Notes: a model not told the origin generated them from the letters alone. DNA of 64,000 nucleotides from Papaver somniferum (GCF_003573695.1 NW_020621936.1:11222001-11286000); one strand, 5' to 3'; positions 11,990 to 24,940 are shown, numbered from the stretch's first letter. Made by a program: numbers and translations.

Positions 11990-13473
11990 GTATTTATATT
12001 TGGAAGGATGGCTCCCATTCTCAATCCAGTTGGTAGAGTTTAGTTAGTTGGATATTTAAATGAGCCAGGCCATCAGACCACGATTATTAATAAGATTTTT
12101 AAAAATATTAGCTTCTCTACGGTTAAAGAGGGATGTCTATTCTTTTTCTTCTTTCTTTATGTAGAACTACGTAACAATCTCTTATGACTATTCAAGCGAT
12201 ATCAATTGTGCTAGCTGTATCTCCTTTATAATATCCAAGAAGCAAGTTTCAAATACGTAACAGAACTCTCATGGAAACAAGTAAGAATCCAAAAATTAGT
12301 TATACTTCTAATTTGAATGCTCACATTTAAAATTATGCTTATAGTCTAAAATTGTTATTTTCATGTTATTTTTCCAAATTAGATAGTGACCTGGTAGTAT
12401 AAGCCAATAGTCATAGATACTTGCTTTCCTCGTTATTTTATACATTTCTTTGTTTTGTTGTTTAGTTTATGATAGAAATAAGTTGTCTGGATTATTTTTA
12501 TCTAAAAGATCTTTTGGGCTATTAGTTACAATTCCGAGCTACGATATTAACAAACTGCCAAAAGCAAGATATCCCATGATATTCAAATTCGATTGGATCA
12601 TATGAATCAAACATGGTAATTGTTATTCGAGTATGGAATGGAATATATACCATCACTAGTGCCGAGGTATTTCTAGACATGTGGGAATTTATTCTACCTA
12701 TGTGAGGAGCATAATTTAGAGTTTCCTCTGCATATGCTATATCCCCATACAGTACATTACATAATATTTGAACATGCATGGGCACATACGATATTGTGTG
12801 GAAATTTTATCTATCCTAATTTCATGAAATAAAACTGAAAAATGGGTTTTAGGCCAACCAACCTCTTTGGTTGTGGACCTTGTGGTTGTGAATCTTGTGA
12901 GTTGTGATTGCTCACAATAATGCTTCAAAAAGACAACATTGCCTAGCAGAGTTAGTTGGATGGAGGTTCATATTTTCATTTATTTTAAGTCTAATCGGGG
13001 ATTTAAACTTACGGAAAATGGGTCATTTGTCCAAATACTTTTAAATCACGGTTCAAATGGACGAGTAAAAAATAGTTTGGATGAAATGGTCAAAAAAAAA
13101 ATAGTAAGGATGAAACTGGTTTCAACCTAGCTTAAATTTAAAAAATAGTAAGGATGAAACTGGATACATCCTGTGTAAATTAAAAATAAGAAAAAATATT
13201 TGAAAATGGGCACGATGAAACTGGTTACATCCTGCCTATTTTTATATTTTTGTCCATTTAAACAGTATCAAAATCTAACCGGCCATTTCACCCATGAATT
13301 GTTGATTTTGGTCTTTTTAATCAATTTTGTGTTAAACTTAAACTCGTGGCTACGACTACAGATTATTCAAAGATAGAAGAAGCGGAAAAGTAGACTTTCT
13401 CAAAACAAAAATCTTAAAAATAGAATGAGTTGTACACGTGCATATCCCCCTCAACACTATCACCAACTACTAT
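11990..13473. other. non-coding stretch with small repeats
   Basis: No gene is supported; ORFs at 12522-12928 (-) and 12939-13130 (+) show no known features. A possible small element spans about 13015-13310: it begins near GGGTCATTTGTCC and ends near GGCCATTTCACCC, imperfect inverted ends. Within it the motif GATGAAACTGGTTACATCCT occurs three times (13106-13128, 13150-13172, 13211-13233). Confidence 0.4.
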
Positions 13474-13872
13474 GAGCATCTCCAACAGTGGGTGCTAAAA
13501 ATCCTATCTGGAGTTTTTATTTAGATCCTTATTTATGGGGTCTTATGTACGTTGCAAAAATAACAATAATTTTCTCATGGACTATCTCCAACAGTGGGGG
13601 TCTTATTTTGAGGATTTGTTTTTCTGAATAATGATAAAATTGATTCATTTTTTTCTATTGGTTAAAAAAAAAAATTTAAAATATGGTTAAAGAAAGACGT
13701 GGAGGTCATTCCCAAGGTCTAAATAAGACTTTCTTCAAAACCTTCATATTTATTTTGACACCCTTCCTACTTAATAGGACCCACTGTTGAAGATGAATTT
13801 AATGTAAATGGGGATCTAAAATCCTATGTGTCATAAGAAAAATAAAACCTCCACCCTCTATTGGAGATGCTC
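13474..13872. mobile_element. MITE with GAGCATCTCC inverted ends
   Basis: It begins GAGCATCTCCAACAGTGGG and ends CCTCTATTGGAGATGCTC, an inverted repeat of about 12 bases. The flanks read TAT on each side, which could be a 3-bp target duplication as in PIF/Harbinger MITEs, although that family normally prefers TWA. An internal copy of the end (CTATCTCCAACAGTGGGGGT, 13582-13601) is present. The sequence is non-coding. Confidence 0.75.
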
Positions 13873-14117
13873 TATAATTAAGCAAGGCGAGGCAACGCAA
13901 ATAATCATTCATTAATTAAGCATCGAGTAGATTTCCTCATAATTACGCAACCGACTTCATTCTTCGGTCAATACTTTGGTAGGTCCATCACTTCACCTTC
14001 CATGCATCATCAACCATGATTTTATTCTTGACCCAAATTCCGCATTCATTAAATAATGAAATCCACCCCAAGATTTCTAGTCCTTCAAGGAAAATAAATC
14101 CATCAGAATTCCACAAG

Positions 14118-14125
14118 TATATATT
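14118..14125 (+). promoter_or_regulatory. candidate TATA box
   Basis: TATATATT lies about 66 bases before the start codon of the following single-exon gene, in a sensible place for a plant core promoter with a short leader. Position is the only support. Confidence 0.4.
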
Positions 14126-14190
14126 GGGAGGTCTCAGCAGAGAAATCATAAAGAAGAGATCAAAAGTGATCTGAGAATCGATTTGGAAAA

Positions 14191-14733
14191 ATGGGTTATG
14201 AATTGTTTGTTGCAGTAGGAAGGTGTAAGAAACATCCACAACATAGACAATCACCGGGAGTATGTTCATGTTGTCTAAGAGAAAAGCTTTCTTATGTTGT
14301 TAATATTAACAACAATTTTACTGCTACTAATTCTACCGCTTCATCTCTTTTCTGGTCTTCTTCTTCTTCTCATATTCCTTCTCCAACTCATAGTCAACAA
14401 CAGCAGCAGCAGCAGGAAGAACAAGCTTCTACGTCGTTAGAAGTCATTAGTGGTCAGAAATTATCAACGAACATAACTAGAAATGGTGTTAAGAAAGATG
14501 AACAAGAGTTTAAACGAAGCCGTTCGATGGAGGTTATTATAAGGAAGAAATATGTTGATGATGATGAAGTTATAGTTGAAGATGATAGGAGATTTAATAA
14601 GAAGAAATTTGGTCCTGGGTTTTGGTTAAGATTACTGAACAAACCCACACCTTCTACTAATAAAAGGAACGATAAGATGTCGATGATGATGCATTCCAAG
14701 ACAATGACCGAAAAACGGACACAAAGAGTTTAA
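14191..14733 (+). CDS. small Cys-His protein, DUF740/OCTOPUS-like N-terminal motif
   Basis: This single-exon ORF encodes 180 residues. Residues 12-31 read CKKHPQHRQSPGVCSCCLRE, the C-x2-HP-x7-GVC-x2-CLRE(K/R)L signature found at the start of DUF740/OCTOPUS-related plant proteins and of short relatives. The motif looks like a metal-binding Cys/His cluster, but its biochemical role is not established. The middle is low-complexity Ser/Thr-rich with a run of seven Gln (about residues 70-76); residues 101-150 are charged (KRSRSMEV, DDDEVIVEDD) and include a conserved-looking GPGFWLRLL patch (about 141-149). There is no signal peptide or membrane segment. The start was chosen because the ATG immediately precedes the conserved motif and has an A-rich leader. 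The OCTOPUS proteins proper are much longer, so this is one of the short family members. Assignment is from the motif alone. Confidence 0.8.
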   Translation: MGYELFVAVGRCKKHPQHRQSPGVCSCCLREKLSYVVNINNNFTATNSTASSLFWSSSSSHIPSPTHSQQQQQQQEEQASTSLEVISGQKLSTNITRNGVKKDEQEFKRSRSMEVIIRKKYVDDDEVIVEDDRRFNKKKFGPGFWLRLLNKPTPSTNKRNDKMSMMMHSKTMTEKRTQRV

Positions 14734-16409
14734 GTTCATAGTGTAATCGGAATAGACCATGATCGGAATACAGATTCGACAGTTCTTAAGTTTACCGGTC
14801 ATCTTCTCTTCTTATGTTTTTTTTGTGTGTGGGTATTTTCCATTTTTTTTAAAACTTTTTTCTTTTTTTCTTTTTTTTTTTTTGGATACGACATCATTGT
14901 GATTGTGTAGTTGAGAGAGGAAAACCTAAACAAAAGACATTCAAAGATTAGGACAGGGAAGAAAACAAGATAGTTGTCCAGTCTTTTACGTGTACAAAAT
15001 TAGTTGCTGTGATTAGAAAGTTTGAATATGTTTCAATAATTTTCTTTGTAAGTATTATATATTGGGTTGAACTTTCCTGGAAACTAATGGCTTTGTCCCC
15101 CTCACACATGTTTTTGTTTTTTCTATTTGGGTTTTTAGTTAGGTATTGTTACCTACTAGTGGCCACTGTCTACTACTGTGCAGTTGTTGCAAAAATGATA
15201 GCAAATATTCATGGTTGCTAATGCGTACTAGACTACCGGTTTACGGGAGACAACATTTTCCGCGTTGCGAATATTACTCCGTCGGTTATTTCTTTATCAT
15301 TCACCCAGAAGAATTGGAGTTATGATACATTTCTTTGTCTTTCTCTGGTTGAAATGTTTTAGAACTGCGGCTTCATAGGTTAGGACCACAGCAAGTTTTG
15401 AATTTTCAATGAAATCAGAAGACTGTTTCTTGTGAATTTCAATCCCAATCGGCTGGTCTGTACATATAGAGTGTCATGCGGAGATTACAACACCAAGTCG
15501 TTTTTGTGGAAAGCTGAGCAAAAAACAATTCTAAAAAGGAAAATCGAACTTCAAATATGAAAGCCATCTGGTTTCATATCGAGTTGTCAGACAATATTTG
15601 ATCTGGTCAAGACGTTTAGGATGAGGGGAGGCGTCATAATTGGTCCTAGATGGGAAAGGTGGATCAGGATCATCTCCATATGGTCATAGACATAAACTCA
15701 AGCATAAGAGCAAAGCAATATTTGAGAGAAACCAAAAGCTGTGTGCGGAAGCGGAAGCAGGACTTCTGCAAGTATCAATGATGCACGGAAGGCTTGGAAT
15801 GTCCCTGCGCACAAGTTGTGGACAGTAAAACAAATTACATGTTAGAGAAGATTAAAAAAAATAATTGTACAAATAGAAAAACACCAAATTCATGCCCTAT
15901 CTGCAAATTCAGTGGACGAGAATTTGCATAAGAATCAGAAATGGAATTTGCTCCTTCATGAGTTATCTGCCATTATCATTTATTGTTCATGCTTCATACT
16001 GGAAACGTGACCAAATAAGCAGTTTATTGAGGGGGACAAACGAACCTTATATTCATTCCATGCGTGTGTTTGAATCCAAAATACATAACACCACGTTTCG
16101 GTTTTCATACCAGTGTTTTACAAAATTTCCCCAATACAACCACAATATATCCTTTTTCATTTCCTGTTTTCTATGTGGCGTGTATATGGCATTGGTAGCT
16201 CATCAAGGAGCCACTCGTTAGCGACCTTGTGTAGATTTCTGTACAGATCAAAACCACCCTCACTAATACTGAAGGTGATCCAAATCCAAAGAATTTTTTG
16301 CTAAGAACTGATCTAGTACCCATCTCTCACTTGCAGATGCCTACTTTTGAGTTCATGAGTTAAAACCGAAGTTGAGATCGAAATGCCCAATTCTGTAACT
16401 GCTTGGTAA
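14734..16409. other. intergenic stretch between convergent genes
   Basis: It begins with the 3' region of the small Cys-His gene (poly-T tracts at 14817-14882) and ends with the 3' region of the membrane-protein gene coming from the other strand. A 62-codon plus-strand ORF at 15640-15828 (a KHKSKAIFERNQKLCAEAEAGL stretch) is codon-like but has no recognised relative; it could be a relic exon. Nothing else is supported. Confidence 0.4.
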
Positions 16410-19400
16410 TTATCTGGAACCCATATCTCTGATTTCTGTATCATCGTCATCATCTTCATCACCATAGCTATCGTGACCTCCAGAAGGTTTTTTCAATCTC
16501 TGGAATATTTGGTCTAGTGATTCAGATGAGGATACACGAGAAATCAGTTTTGTGTCCTGACCCTGACGCAGAGGAAGAAAGTTCTTGGCCTCCATATTTG
16601 CCTTGAAAGTTTGGAACCCGTTTTTCATCGACACCCACTTCGATGCTAATCCAGAAGGTGCGGTGTTATCAGTGCTATTCTCACTCTGGGAATCCCCTAT
16701 GCCAAGCAAAGAGACTTTAGCAGAAGTGAAGTTCTTCTCTGCCATTGTGTTAGATGATGCCTGTTTAATTTGTTGTTGTCTTATCGCAGCATACTTATTT
16801 TCCATGGCTTGTCTGCTCGATGCGTACTTACGAGATGCTTCTGTTGAAGAGTTTGATTGACTTGATGCTTTCAATTCAATAGCAACCTTATCCTAAATTA
16901 ATAGTAAAGAAAGAGTTCAGAAGAAAGTTAGTTTAAACACAATGGGCAAGTAAAATTTTGTTATCTGGTATCGGAAATATATCTTTGATACAATAACAAG
17001 TAAAATCCAAACTTGTGATGAGGATTCAATTGCCTTAAGAGAAAGACTAAAACTGTTGTTCAGTACCATTAAAATAATAACAGTGAAGGGCAGTTCGAAA
17101 AATACCATCCCATTGCCAGTCTCGACATCCATACTCGTATTGTTGAAATTCCTTGCCAAAGGAAAAACATGTTCGCCAATCTTATGCCCTTGTTCAAGCC
17201 AAGATCTTTCTGGAAGTGTAACCAGAGATTTCAGTTCATGGAATTCTTATTTTAACAAATTAGAGTAGAAAGCAGGACATCTTAGATTCAAGTTTTCTAC
17301 TAAATGAGTATCCTGATAGAGTACAAGTAGCAGAAAACCCTAATATGGGAGAACGACAACCAAGCCTTTAGTCCCAAACAAGTTGGGGACCTTGGGGTAG
17401 GCTAATTTGGAAGAGCAGAAGGCCAAAATGATTATGTAACGCCAACTAGAAGAAAATGAAAACAATAAAGTTCTTCACCTTTCTGTAAGATAATGAGTCC
17501 CGATGGATCAAACCCATCAGTATCATCAGCTTGACTTTGGAACCTGAACCTGATCCAGCTTCCAAGAAAGTCGACTACCCGGTCAAAGAAATTGCTAGCA
17601 ACAAATATGGTATAGACAACCATAATAAGTGGGTATATTTTATTAAAGCCTAGCCCGAAGAAAGGAACAGCGTCATCAATATTTCCCATTCTCTGTACAT
17701 CGAACGGGATAAGCATACAGCGTAATTAGAAGAATGTAATTATAGCTGAAGAAACAAGAAATGATGGAAAAGGATGTTAGATAGTTACCTTCTCAAAGAC
17801 AGTTTTAGCATTTCCATCAAGACGAATGAGATTTAAAAAGTTGTATGAAATTGGAGGAGCATATCGTGCAACCATACTAGAAAAGATAGAAGAACAGGAA
17901 CTTAAGTACATTTTCAATACAAGATTTGTAACTGACATTGAATGAAAAAAAAAGGCAACCAAAGACTTACGAGCATATCATGAGCAAGCTGACCGAACTA
18001 GTTTGCCTTGGTGTGAATGAATAAAACATCAGCATTCCAATCTTAAACAAGGAGTAATACGTGCACATGCACATATACATTAGAGGTATAAAAGCCGCTA
18101 CCTGAAAAATAAGGGAGTTAGTTCATGTAAAGAGATCAGTAGATAAAAAACTTTTATCATAGGAATAATTGGTTCTGTTTGAGGACAACACCAATCAACA
18201 GGTATATTTTTTTTGTTCCTCGTATAATGGAGTTATTCACTATCACAAGACGAAAGAATTGTTTTCACCACGCCAAAAAATGAAAATCTGAAAGTTTTTT
18301 GGGCTATACCTGCACAAGCATCTCTTCTTTTCCCATGGCATTTATGAGAAGTGAGAAAAGAGATAAATGAAGTCCACTAGGAAGTAGAGTCGCCTCTGCT
18401 AAAAGTATAGCAACTGACATGCAACCAAATAAGATAGCCAGGAATTTCTCAAGTTGCTTCCTTATCACGCAACGCCAGACCAATTCTGCAAAAACCACCC
18501 ACTATTTTGTGATTAGAGCTAACAAGCGACAGCAACAAGGACTTTCATACTGCCAAGGAACCCTGGTGAGATTTGGTCTGTGACCAAAAACATTATTGAA
18601 ACCAAAATGGATACCTAAAGATGTTTTTGTTAGCTCATTTTAGTAAATGAAATTTCTGACACCATCCTCAAGCCCTAAACAGGGAGAAAGCCATTTCACT
18701 GTTAGTTCTTCTGAGAGAAACAATATCTCTTTTAGTAGTTATTCAGACTCGAAATGGTTTTCAGATTTAATTGTCAAACCTAACGTGGATTTAAGGTGTC
18801 ACATGCACTGAAAATGCACCTTGAACTTTTGCTAAGTATGCTAGTTTCCAAGGAAAATATTAATCTTAACGGGAGAAAAAAGACAAATGAAAAACAAAGT
18901 CTACCTAGTGTATCCAAAACGGAGCCTAGGGTGCCTTTACGAGCAGGTCTGAAGCTAGAAATATATTTCCTGCAAGAAAAAAAGCACACATAATTCATAT
19001 CAGGTTTTTGCTAAGAAAAGATGGCCAAGCAAGATTCATAAACTGGTTTATAGGTAAGTATTCCAGATAATTCTAAGGTTGATGACAACTGAGTGACGAC
19101 ACTGTTTAGGACAAGTGATGTTTTACCACGCTAGTGGTGCTATAAATAGATGTTTACATCCATATACAATATTCTTGGGTAACATACTTACTTACCCCGC
19201 CCAAGCATGAATATTTTTCTAAACGGACTAAACTATTCCCTTTTTTACACAGAAAAATATGAGGAATAATCAGGAAACTGAAGAAATGACTTTCCATGTA
19301 AACTAAGGATAATGGGTCGATATCTAGGAAGTATTAAGCATAAACAAGACTGAAGTAAGAACAGAACAGTAAACAGGTTAAAAGTGAACCATCCAGTTGA

Positions 19401-22315
19401 AACACGATGCTCGTGGTTTTTTATCGTATCTTCCAGCTCAAGAGCCTCCATGACGTATGTCATATACTCACTGCAAAACAAGAGTAGTAGTTAACGAGAT
19501 GAAGTAACTTTGATTTCTGATTTTGTAATGATGTGAGCGAAATATGATTTATAATTTTTAAACGCACAAAAGGCTTATTAATCTACAGTATAGGTATCCT
19601 ATATGATGGCCCAATCCACAAGCAAAAGTTTACTGTGTCCCCCTTAACAAGCTCAATACTGTGTTGATCATTACTTCAAGTAAATCAGTTTACTGTGTCC
19701 CCCTTAACAAGCTCAGTACTGTGTTGATCATTACTTCAAGTAAATTAAATCAGTTCACATACCTTTTGTACCGATAATACTCTTCTCGAGCTATTCTGAG
19801 TTGGCGCCTTAGTGTGGCCATTGATTTCTCATCAGTATCATAATCCATATCATTTTCTCCCAATTGTCCCCCTTGTGGTTTGAAGGATGGGTCTTCTCTT
19901 AACTGAAAAATACATAAATCTAATTTTAGAATTGCCTGAGGAAACTATTGAATCTTGTTTATTGTGCAAAAGAACAAGTACCATCTCATTCAACATTTTA
20001 TCGACAATGTTCATGTAGGGCCTTAGAGGATCGCGCTTGCTCATCTGATTTGATGTTGCTTGAGCGACCTGATGACAGACATAAATTTGAAGGATTGCTT
20101 GAGTAAGATGCAGCTTAAAATCCAGTTGCCTCACATTCTTTCTGGTATATTCAAACTCATTCGAAAGAACTTAGCTGCTGAATCAATAATCGAGATAGGG
20201 TAGAAGTACACTTACAACAATAGCATTGGAAAATTGTTGATGAGCATCATCAAGTTTCACAGCCATCTTTGCAACCTTATGAGAAAGTACTTTTTGACGA
20301 GTGATCCAATCTGCATTTCTCCAATAGCTTTTTGGAATTTCACTCAAACCAAAACCAAGAAGAAATGCACCTGTAACAAGTCCAAAGGTATTCGAGCAAG
20401 CCATAGCTAGACCAATCACATTGCCACTCCTAATGATAAAAGAAAGAAAAATGATATAAGAAATAAGAGAAATTGTAACAGAATGCAGACCACACGGGAA
20501 AAAGATTCTACCAAGCTAAAAACCACATACTCATAGTCAAATAGAGACATCCCATCATATATATCAAACAAATGAGAGACAGATAGACGAAATCCTACAA
20601 ATTCAGTTCAGCTAACTAATATAAGGTGCTGAATCCAAAGCTTTAACCACAGGACGGCTTTCCCAGTACACATCATGTTTAAGTATCACATGCAAAAGTT
20701 TGTCAAACAAAGTGCTATTCATGCCTTCTAGACCTCTTTCGAATTAAATTGCTGTAAATTAAACAGGAAGTAAACACGTACTTATGAAGTTTCAAATGAC
20801 ACAACACATTAAAGTAAAGAAAGAAAAATGAGCGTAAGATACCAAAACCGAAATAAGAGACAGAGAGTTCCTCTAAAGGAAATTAAAAGCTTGGAGAAAG
20901 GAAGAACTAAACTAACCAATCTCGTCGCATAATAATTAGTAGAATGAGCCCAAAAAGGCCAACAAATCCCAAAATCAGATAGAAGACAAGATTTGCATGC
21001 GCACTAGTCTTCAATCGTTCTTTCACAGTGAAGTCCCCAGCATCTTCATAGCCCTGAATAATGGGTGCCACAGCCCTACATACAGAAAGCACAATAAATA
21101 GCATAAGGATCTGATGTCAGATGCATTACTGATGTTCAAGCCAACAAAAAACTTCAGAAACCACCATGGACCAGCTATATACAATATTAATAGAGGAAGA
21201 AATCAGTAGAAAACGATCCCTTTAACTATCTTATAGATTTTCAGCTCGTACCCAAATAAAACCCTGGACCCAATATATAAAAATGTTGTTCTTATTCTAC
21301 ACGTGAAAAAGCAAATACACGTAAACCAGTTATTTCATTATAAAGAAACCATCAGACAAAAAATTAGCTCAAAGTTAGTGGTGGAGTAAAGTGTATAGTC
21401 TAAGTTAAGATGCAACAATTCAGACAACATGCATTTATCTTATATGATTAATGACACATTTTATCTTGATGCAATTCATGATTCTCTGCATCCGTATGTT
21501 TTATGTATCAAGTTCCATTAAGATATTCCAAAGTACAAAGGTTCCTGAATAACCGCGCCCTTCAAAATATGTATAATCGATCTTCCTTAACTAACTCTAT
21601 GGCAGTATGTTGGTCAAAGGGTAAATGTTGCAAACGATACTAGACAAGAATTTCAGAAGAAATGGGGAGCAGCAATTTCAGCTAAAACCAAACAAGCTGG
21701 AGTAAACACTCATTATGATGATGCTAAGGAAGGAAACAATGACGATAGTGTTATATGATACATAACTTACCAAGTAAGTAAAAAGGTACTCCAATATGAC
21801 CAGCTCCAAAAGAATGCAATACCGCGATTCTCCTGCCCAATGGTAGTCTGCATGAGAAAACAAGAAAATCCCTTTCAATTTGGTGATCCAATCTTCCCAA
21901 TGAGTAACCAAAATCAGTCAAATTCAGTTCCATGGAGCACCTAAGTAATTCACTAATTAACAAACATCAATACACCCCCAATAATAAAGAAAAGAAAGGA
22001 AACCCCAATTTACTAACCAAATTGAAAGCGATCCAATCAAACATGCAATTAAGAATGTTATAGCAAACACATTTGATCAACAACAAATAAAAACAAAATA
22101 TGAATTTGTAAAAGAAAAATAAAAGGGGCTGTTGTTGTTGTTATTACCGTCCAGATATCAGCAGGGACGAGGATGATAATAGAAATAGAACAAAACCAGG
22201 TGTAACCGACAGTAAAGAGAACATAATGAGGAACATCTGGTCCAGCAAAATACCTCAATGTAAATAATACCATACCCAGTGTTAGAGGAAGAGAGATCAG
22301 ATAAAATACCCACAT
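16410..22315 (-). CDS. LMBR1/LIMR-type membrane protein, 14 exons
   Basis: Splicing by eye gives an uninterrupted 728-residue protein. Exons (minus strand): 22148-22315, 21771-21847, 20917-21075, 20216-20429, 19982-20068, 19763-19902, 19390-19470, 18905-18969, 18310-18485, 17971-18101, 17789-17876, 17479-17692, 17106-17209, 16410-16892. All introns are GT-AG and every phase matches. The start, MWVFYLISLPLTLG, and blocks such as GYEDAGDFTV, GLVTGAFLLGFGLSEIP, RPYMN, GENDMDYDTDEKSMATLRR and SLDQIFQRLKK are those I know from plant LMBR1-like proteins of about 730 residues (the Arabidopsis At5g65290 type, from memory). About nine hydrophobic spans are visible in two groups, separated by a charged, probably cytoplasmic loop (exons 5-8); the tail after residue 535 is hydrophilic and ends in an acidic run. 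LMBR1 relatives in animals are lipocalin receptors or lysosomal cobalamin transport partners; the plant role is not established. No frameshift or stop was found. The family call is secure, exact exon edges slightly less so. Confidence 0.93.
17353..17412 (+). mobile_element. Au-SINE-like fragment in intron
   Basis: In the intron between exons 12 and 13 of the LMBR1-like gene lies AAGCCTTTAGTCCCAAACAA followed by GTTGGGGAC and GGGGTAGGCT. This matches the conserved 3' segment I recall for the plant Au SINE family. Only the end is recognised; no Pol III A and B boxes were identified. Confidence 0.6.
19629..19748. repeat. 60-bp tandem duplication in intron
   Basis: Two copies of a 60-base unit starting GTTTACTGTGTCCCCC lie in the intron between exons 6 and 7 of the LMBR1-like gene (19629-19688 and 19689-19748). 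I see one substitution in the shared core (CAATACT versus CAGTACT), so the duplication is recent. It stops about 15 bases short of the exon 6 splice donor. Confidence 0.9.
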
Positions 22316-22828
22316 CTCTCTTTCTCTCTATTTAAAAATCTCTCTACACAGTTTCTGTTTTTCTTTTGGGGCACAAGTTTTGATTTGGGGGAAGAAGAAG
22401 AAGAAGAAAACACTTAAACGTGAAGGAAGGTTACGAGAAAGAGAAAGAGAAACTGTTGAAACAAAAATTGCGTTTCAGATCCAGGAGACTTTTAGGTGAC
22501 TAGTCAGATTTCCAATTGCAAAAGTCTGATTCACGTCAGAACTTGGCTGAGGCAACTACAAATGGGTCTTGGACTCTTGGATAATGCACAGATTCGGAGT
22601 TGACTCGGTCTTCGACTTCTTGGTGCACTATAAAATTCGAGATTTTGTTTTTTTTTTTTTAATGTTGGTGGCTGAGTGCTTGTGTGTGCTAATGGTTAAC
22701 ACGAAGAACTGAGAAGTCCATTCAGGTTGGAGGTTGGACCTCGTCGTCACAGGACTTGTGACATGAACCGCATAAGCAGTGGTTAAATATTTTGATGATA
22801 TATCTTTGTACAATAATATGGTTATCCG
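22316..22828. promoter_or_regulatory. 5' leader and upstream region of the LMBR1-like gene
   Basis: Directly above the start codon the coding strand is rich in CTTCTTCTTC/CTCTCT (22316-22460), typical of a plant 5' leader. No clear TATA box was found further upstream. The stretch ends at the left LTR of a copia-like element, so that element's edge lies roughly 0.5 kb from the start codon. Confidence 0.4.
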
Positions 22829-23005
22829 TGTTATAAACGTGTAATTATGTTAACAATGTTTAGGGTGAATCTCGTTTATTACTGGGATGTCCTTGTATCT
22901 ATAAATAGAGGCTTTAATATTTATCTATGATATACTAATGAATACAATTTCTCCATTCTTCTTCTCCTCTATTTTGTGTCTTCTTCTCCATCTTCTCATT
23001 TTACA
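22829..23005 (+). repeat. left LTR of copia-like element
   Basis: It starts TGTTATAAACGTGTAATTAT and ends CATTTTACA. It holds CTATAAATAGAGGC, a good TATA box for the element's own transcription, at about 22900. Confidence 0.85.
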
Positions 23006-24940
23006 AGACGTTATCACGCACGTTGCTCCGCCGATACGAGCAAAGAAAACTTTAATATATATCCTAACTCTTTCTTTCGGTTTGATTTTTTTTTATTCTT
23101 TTCTATTTTGTTAATGAAAATCTAACTAGATATCTATCGATAGGTTTACACCGTACCGGACCCTATATAGAATTATGAACAGAGGTCGTGAATCTTCCTT
23201 GATCATTTGGTGCATGATCTCCAATAAAAGAAGAATGGAAACAATCTATCGTATCACTATTACTTCTTTTTTAACTTTTTCTTAACATATTTATATATAT
23301 ACCACTGACACACACATTTGTTTTTATTTACGTAAGGTATTAGGATATGATCCGTGCCGTAACGGTTCGGGTTTTGAGTAGTTATATTTGAAATTAGAAA
23401 AATCATAAATTTTTGTTGACGTGATATTTCACTAAACAGTCGAATTTCAATACATCCTCGTTCTTGGAAGGTTGCACTCCAATTTTTATTGTAATAATTC
23501 TGATGACTCCTACCTCCCATAATATAATGAATTTCTACCAAATCATGTAGTTCTTGTACTCCGGAGGATCTCTAATGATATATCCAAAAAACTCTTACAT
23601 GGAGGTCAGTATTAGTTATTCATTTAATAAGAGTGTTTATGCAAGGCCTAAATAAGACCTTTTTATCTTAGAACTTATCTCGTACTTCAATAACTATGAT
23701 TAAAATATAATTTTATGCAAACCACTACACTAACACTAAAAATGGACTTTACCAACTTGCTCTCGTTGTTGCAAATCAGGGTCGCAATTGCACTCAGCTT
23801 TTTATTGCGATAATGCATTTAACGAATAAGTTTGACGATATGAAAATATTCAAAGGTAAGTGATTTATGAAAATTTTAGAGGAATCCCGTGAAATCTTTT
23901 TGGCCAGCTGTCCAAATCATGGACTGAATGTCATGCGATGATAGGTCACTTTGCAGCCGTTGGATTTTGTTGCGTGATATGGGTCTAAGTGATTTTGTTG
24001 CATGATTGCTAAAGGTCGATGCCGCAATTTCTAAAGGCAGGTATCAATCCAGGATACAACGGTAAGGATTATTTTGTCTCGTATGATTTGGTACCCGCCC
24101 CGCTAATAGCGGTACCGGCCTTTAACAATCGTGTTTTGTCATGGTTTCCACGGTCAACCTATCATTTCCAATTATTTAGTGTGGATCTAAATTCCTATTT
24201 TGGCGGAAATACATGAGAATGTCTAAACACAGTTTGAGAGAAAATGGTGGGGACACAACCCACGGGGATTATATTGGTTTATCCAGCTTTGTTATCTGTT
24301 GGTTTCTTTATTCACCTAAAGGTTAATTCGTTCGATTCATTTTGTACATCTGTTTTGGGGTGGGGGGTGGGGCGTTGTTCCGGGCAACCACTCCTGGCCA
24401 CTAACAGTAACAAAAGTTTTATTTTAGTTCTGTGGTAGTAGCTGAGCGGCACGAATGGCATTAATTGTGTGAATTCCACTGCCTAAACCGATCAACCATG
24501 GTAAAAAAAATCTCTAAACAAACTATTTTTTCATTGTTACCCTTGTTAACAAAGACTGTTATCTAGGAATTAGAGAAAAGATGGGGTAGTTCCGAACTAT
24601 ATGGTCAGTTGGAATTTCCACATAATATCCATAGCAGTACGCGGTTAGATTTTAAATCTCCCATTAACTTGATTTTTTTAAATATTTTGAAGGAAACCAA
24701 TTACTCAATCAGACTGTTAAACACCATCATGAAACAGATCAACACATAGCAAATATCACAATATTTGGACCAATGTAAAGTAGTAATGTTTGAGATATGA
24801 TCACAACTAACCAAGTGGCAAGAACCCCAAAATGTATGCGTCTATGACATATGTAGGAATAGTTTAACGCTTTAGATTTAAGAACAACGTAAACGTCCCA
24901 ACTTGTTTGTACCAAAATCTGAAATTTACCACTGAAATAA

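Noticed and set aside
15640..15828. 62-codon ORF between the two host genes
   Set aside because: Codon-like but not recognised and without splice support.
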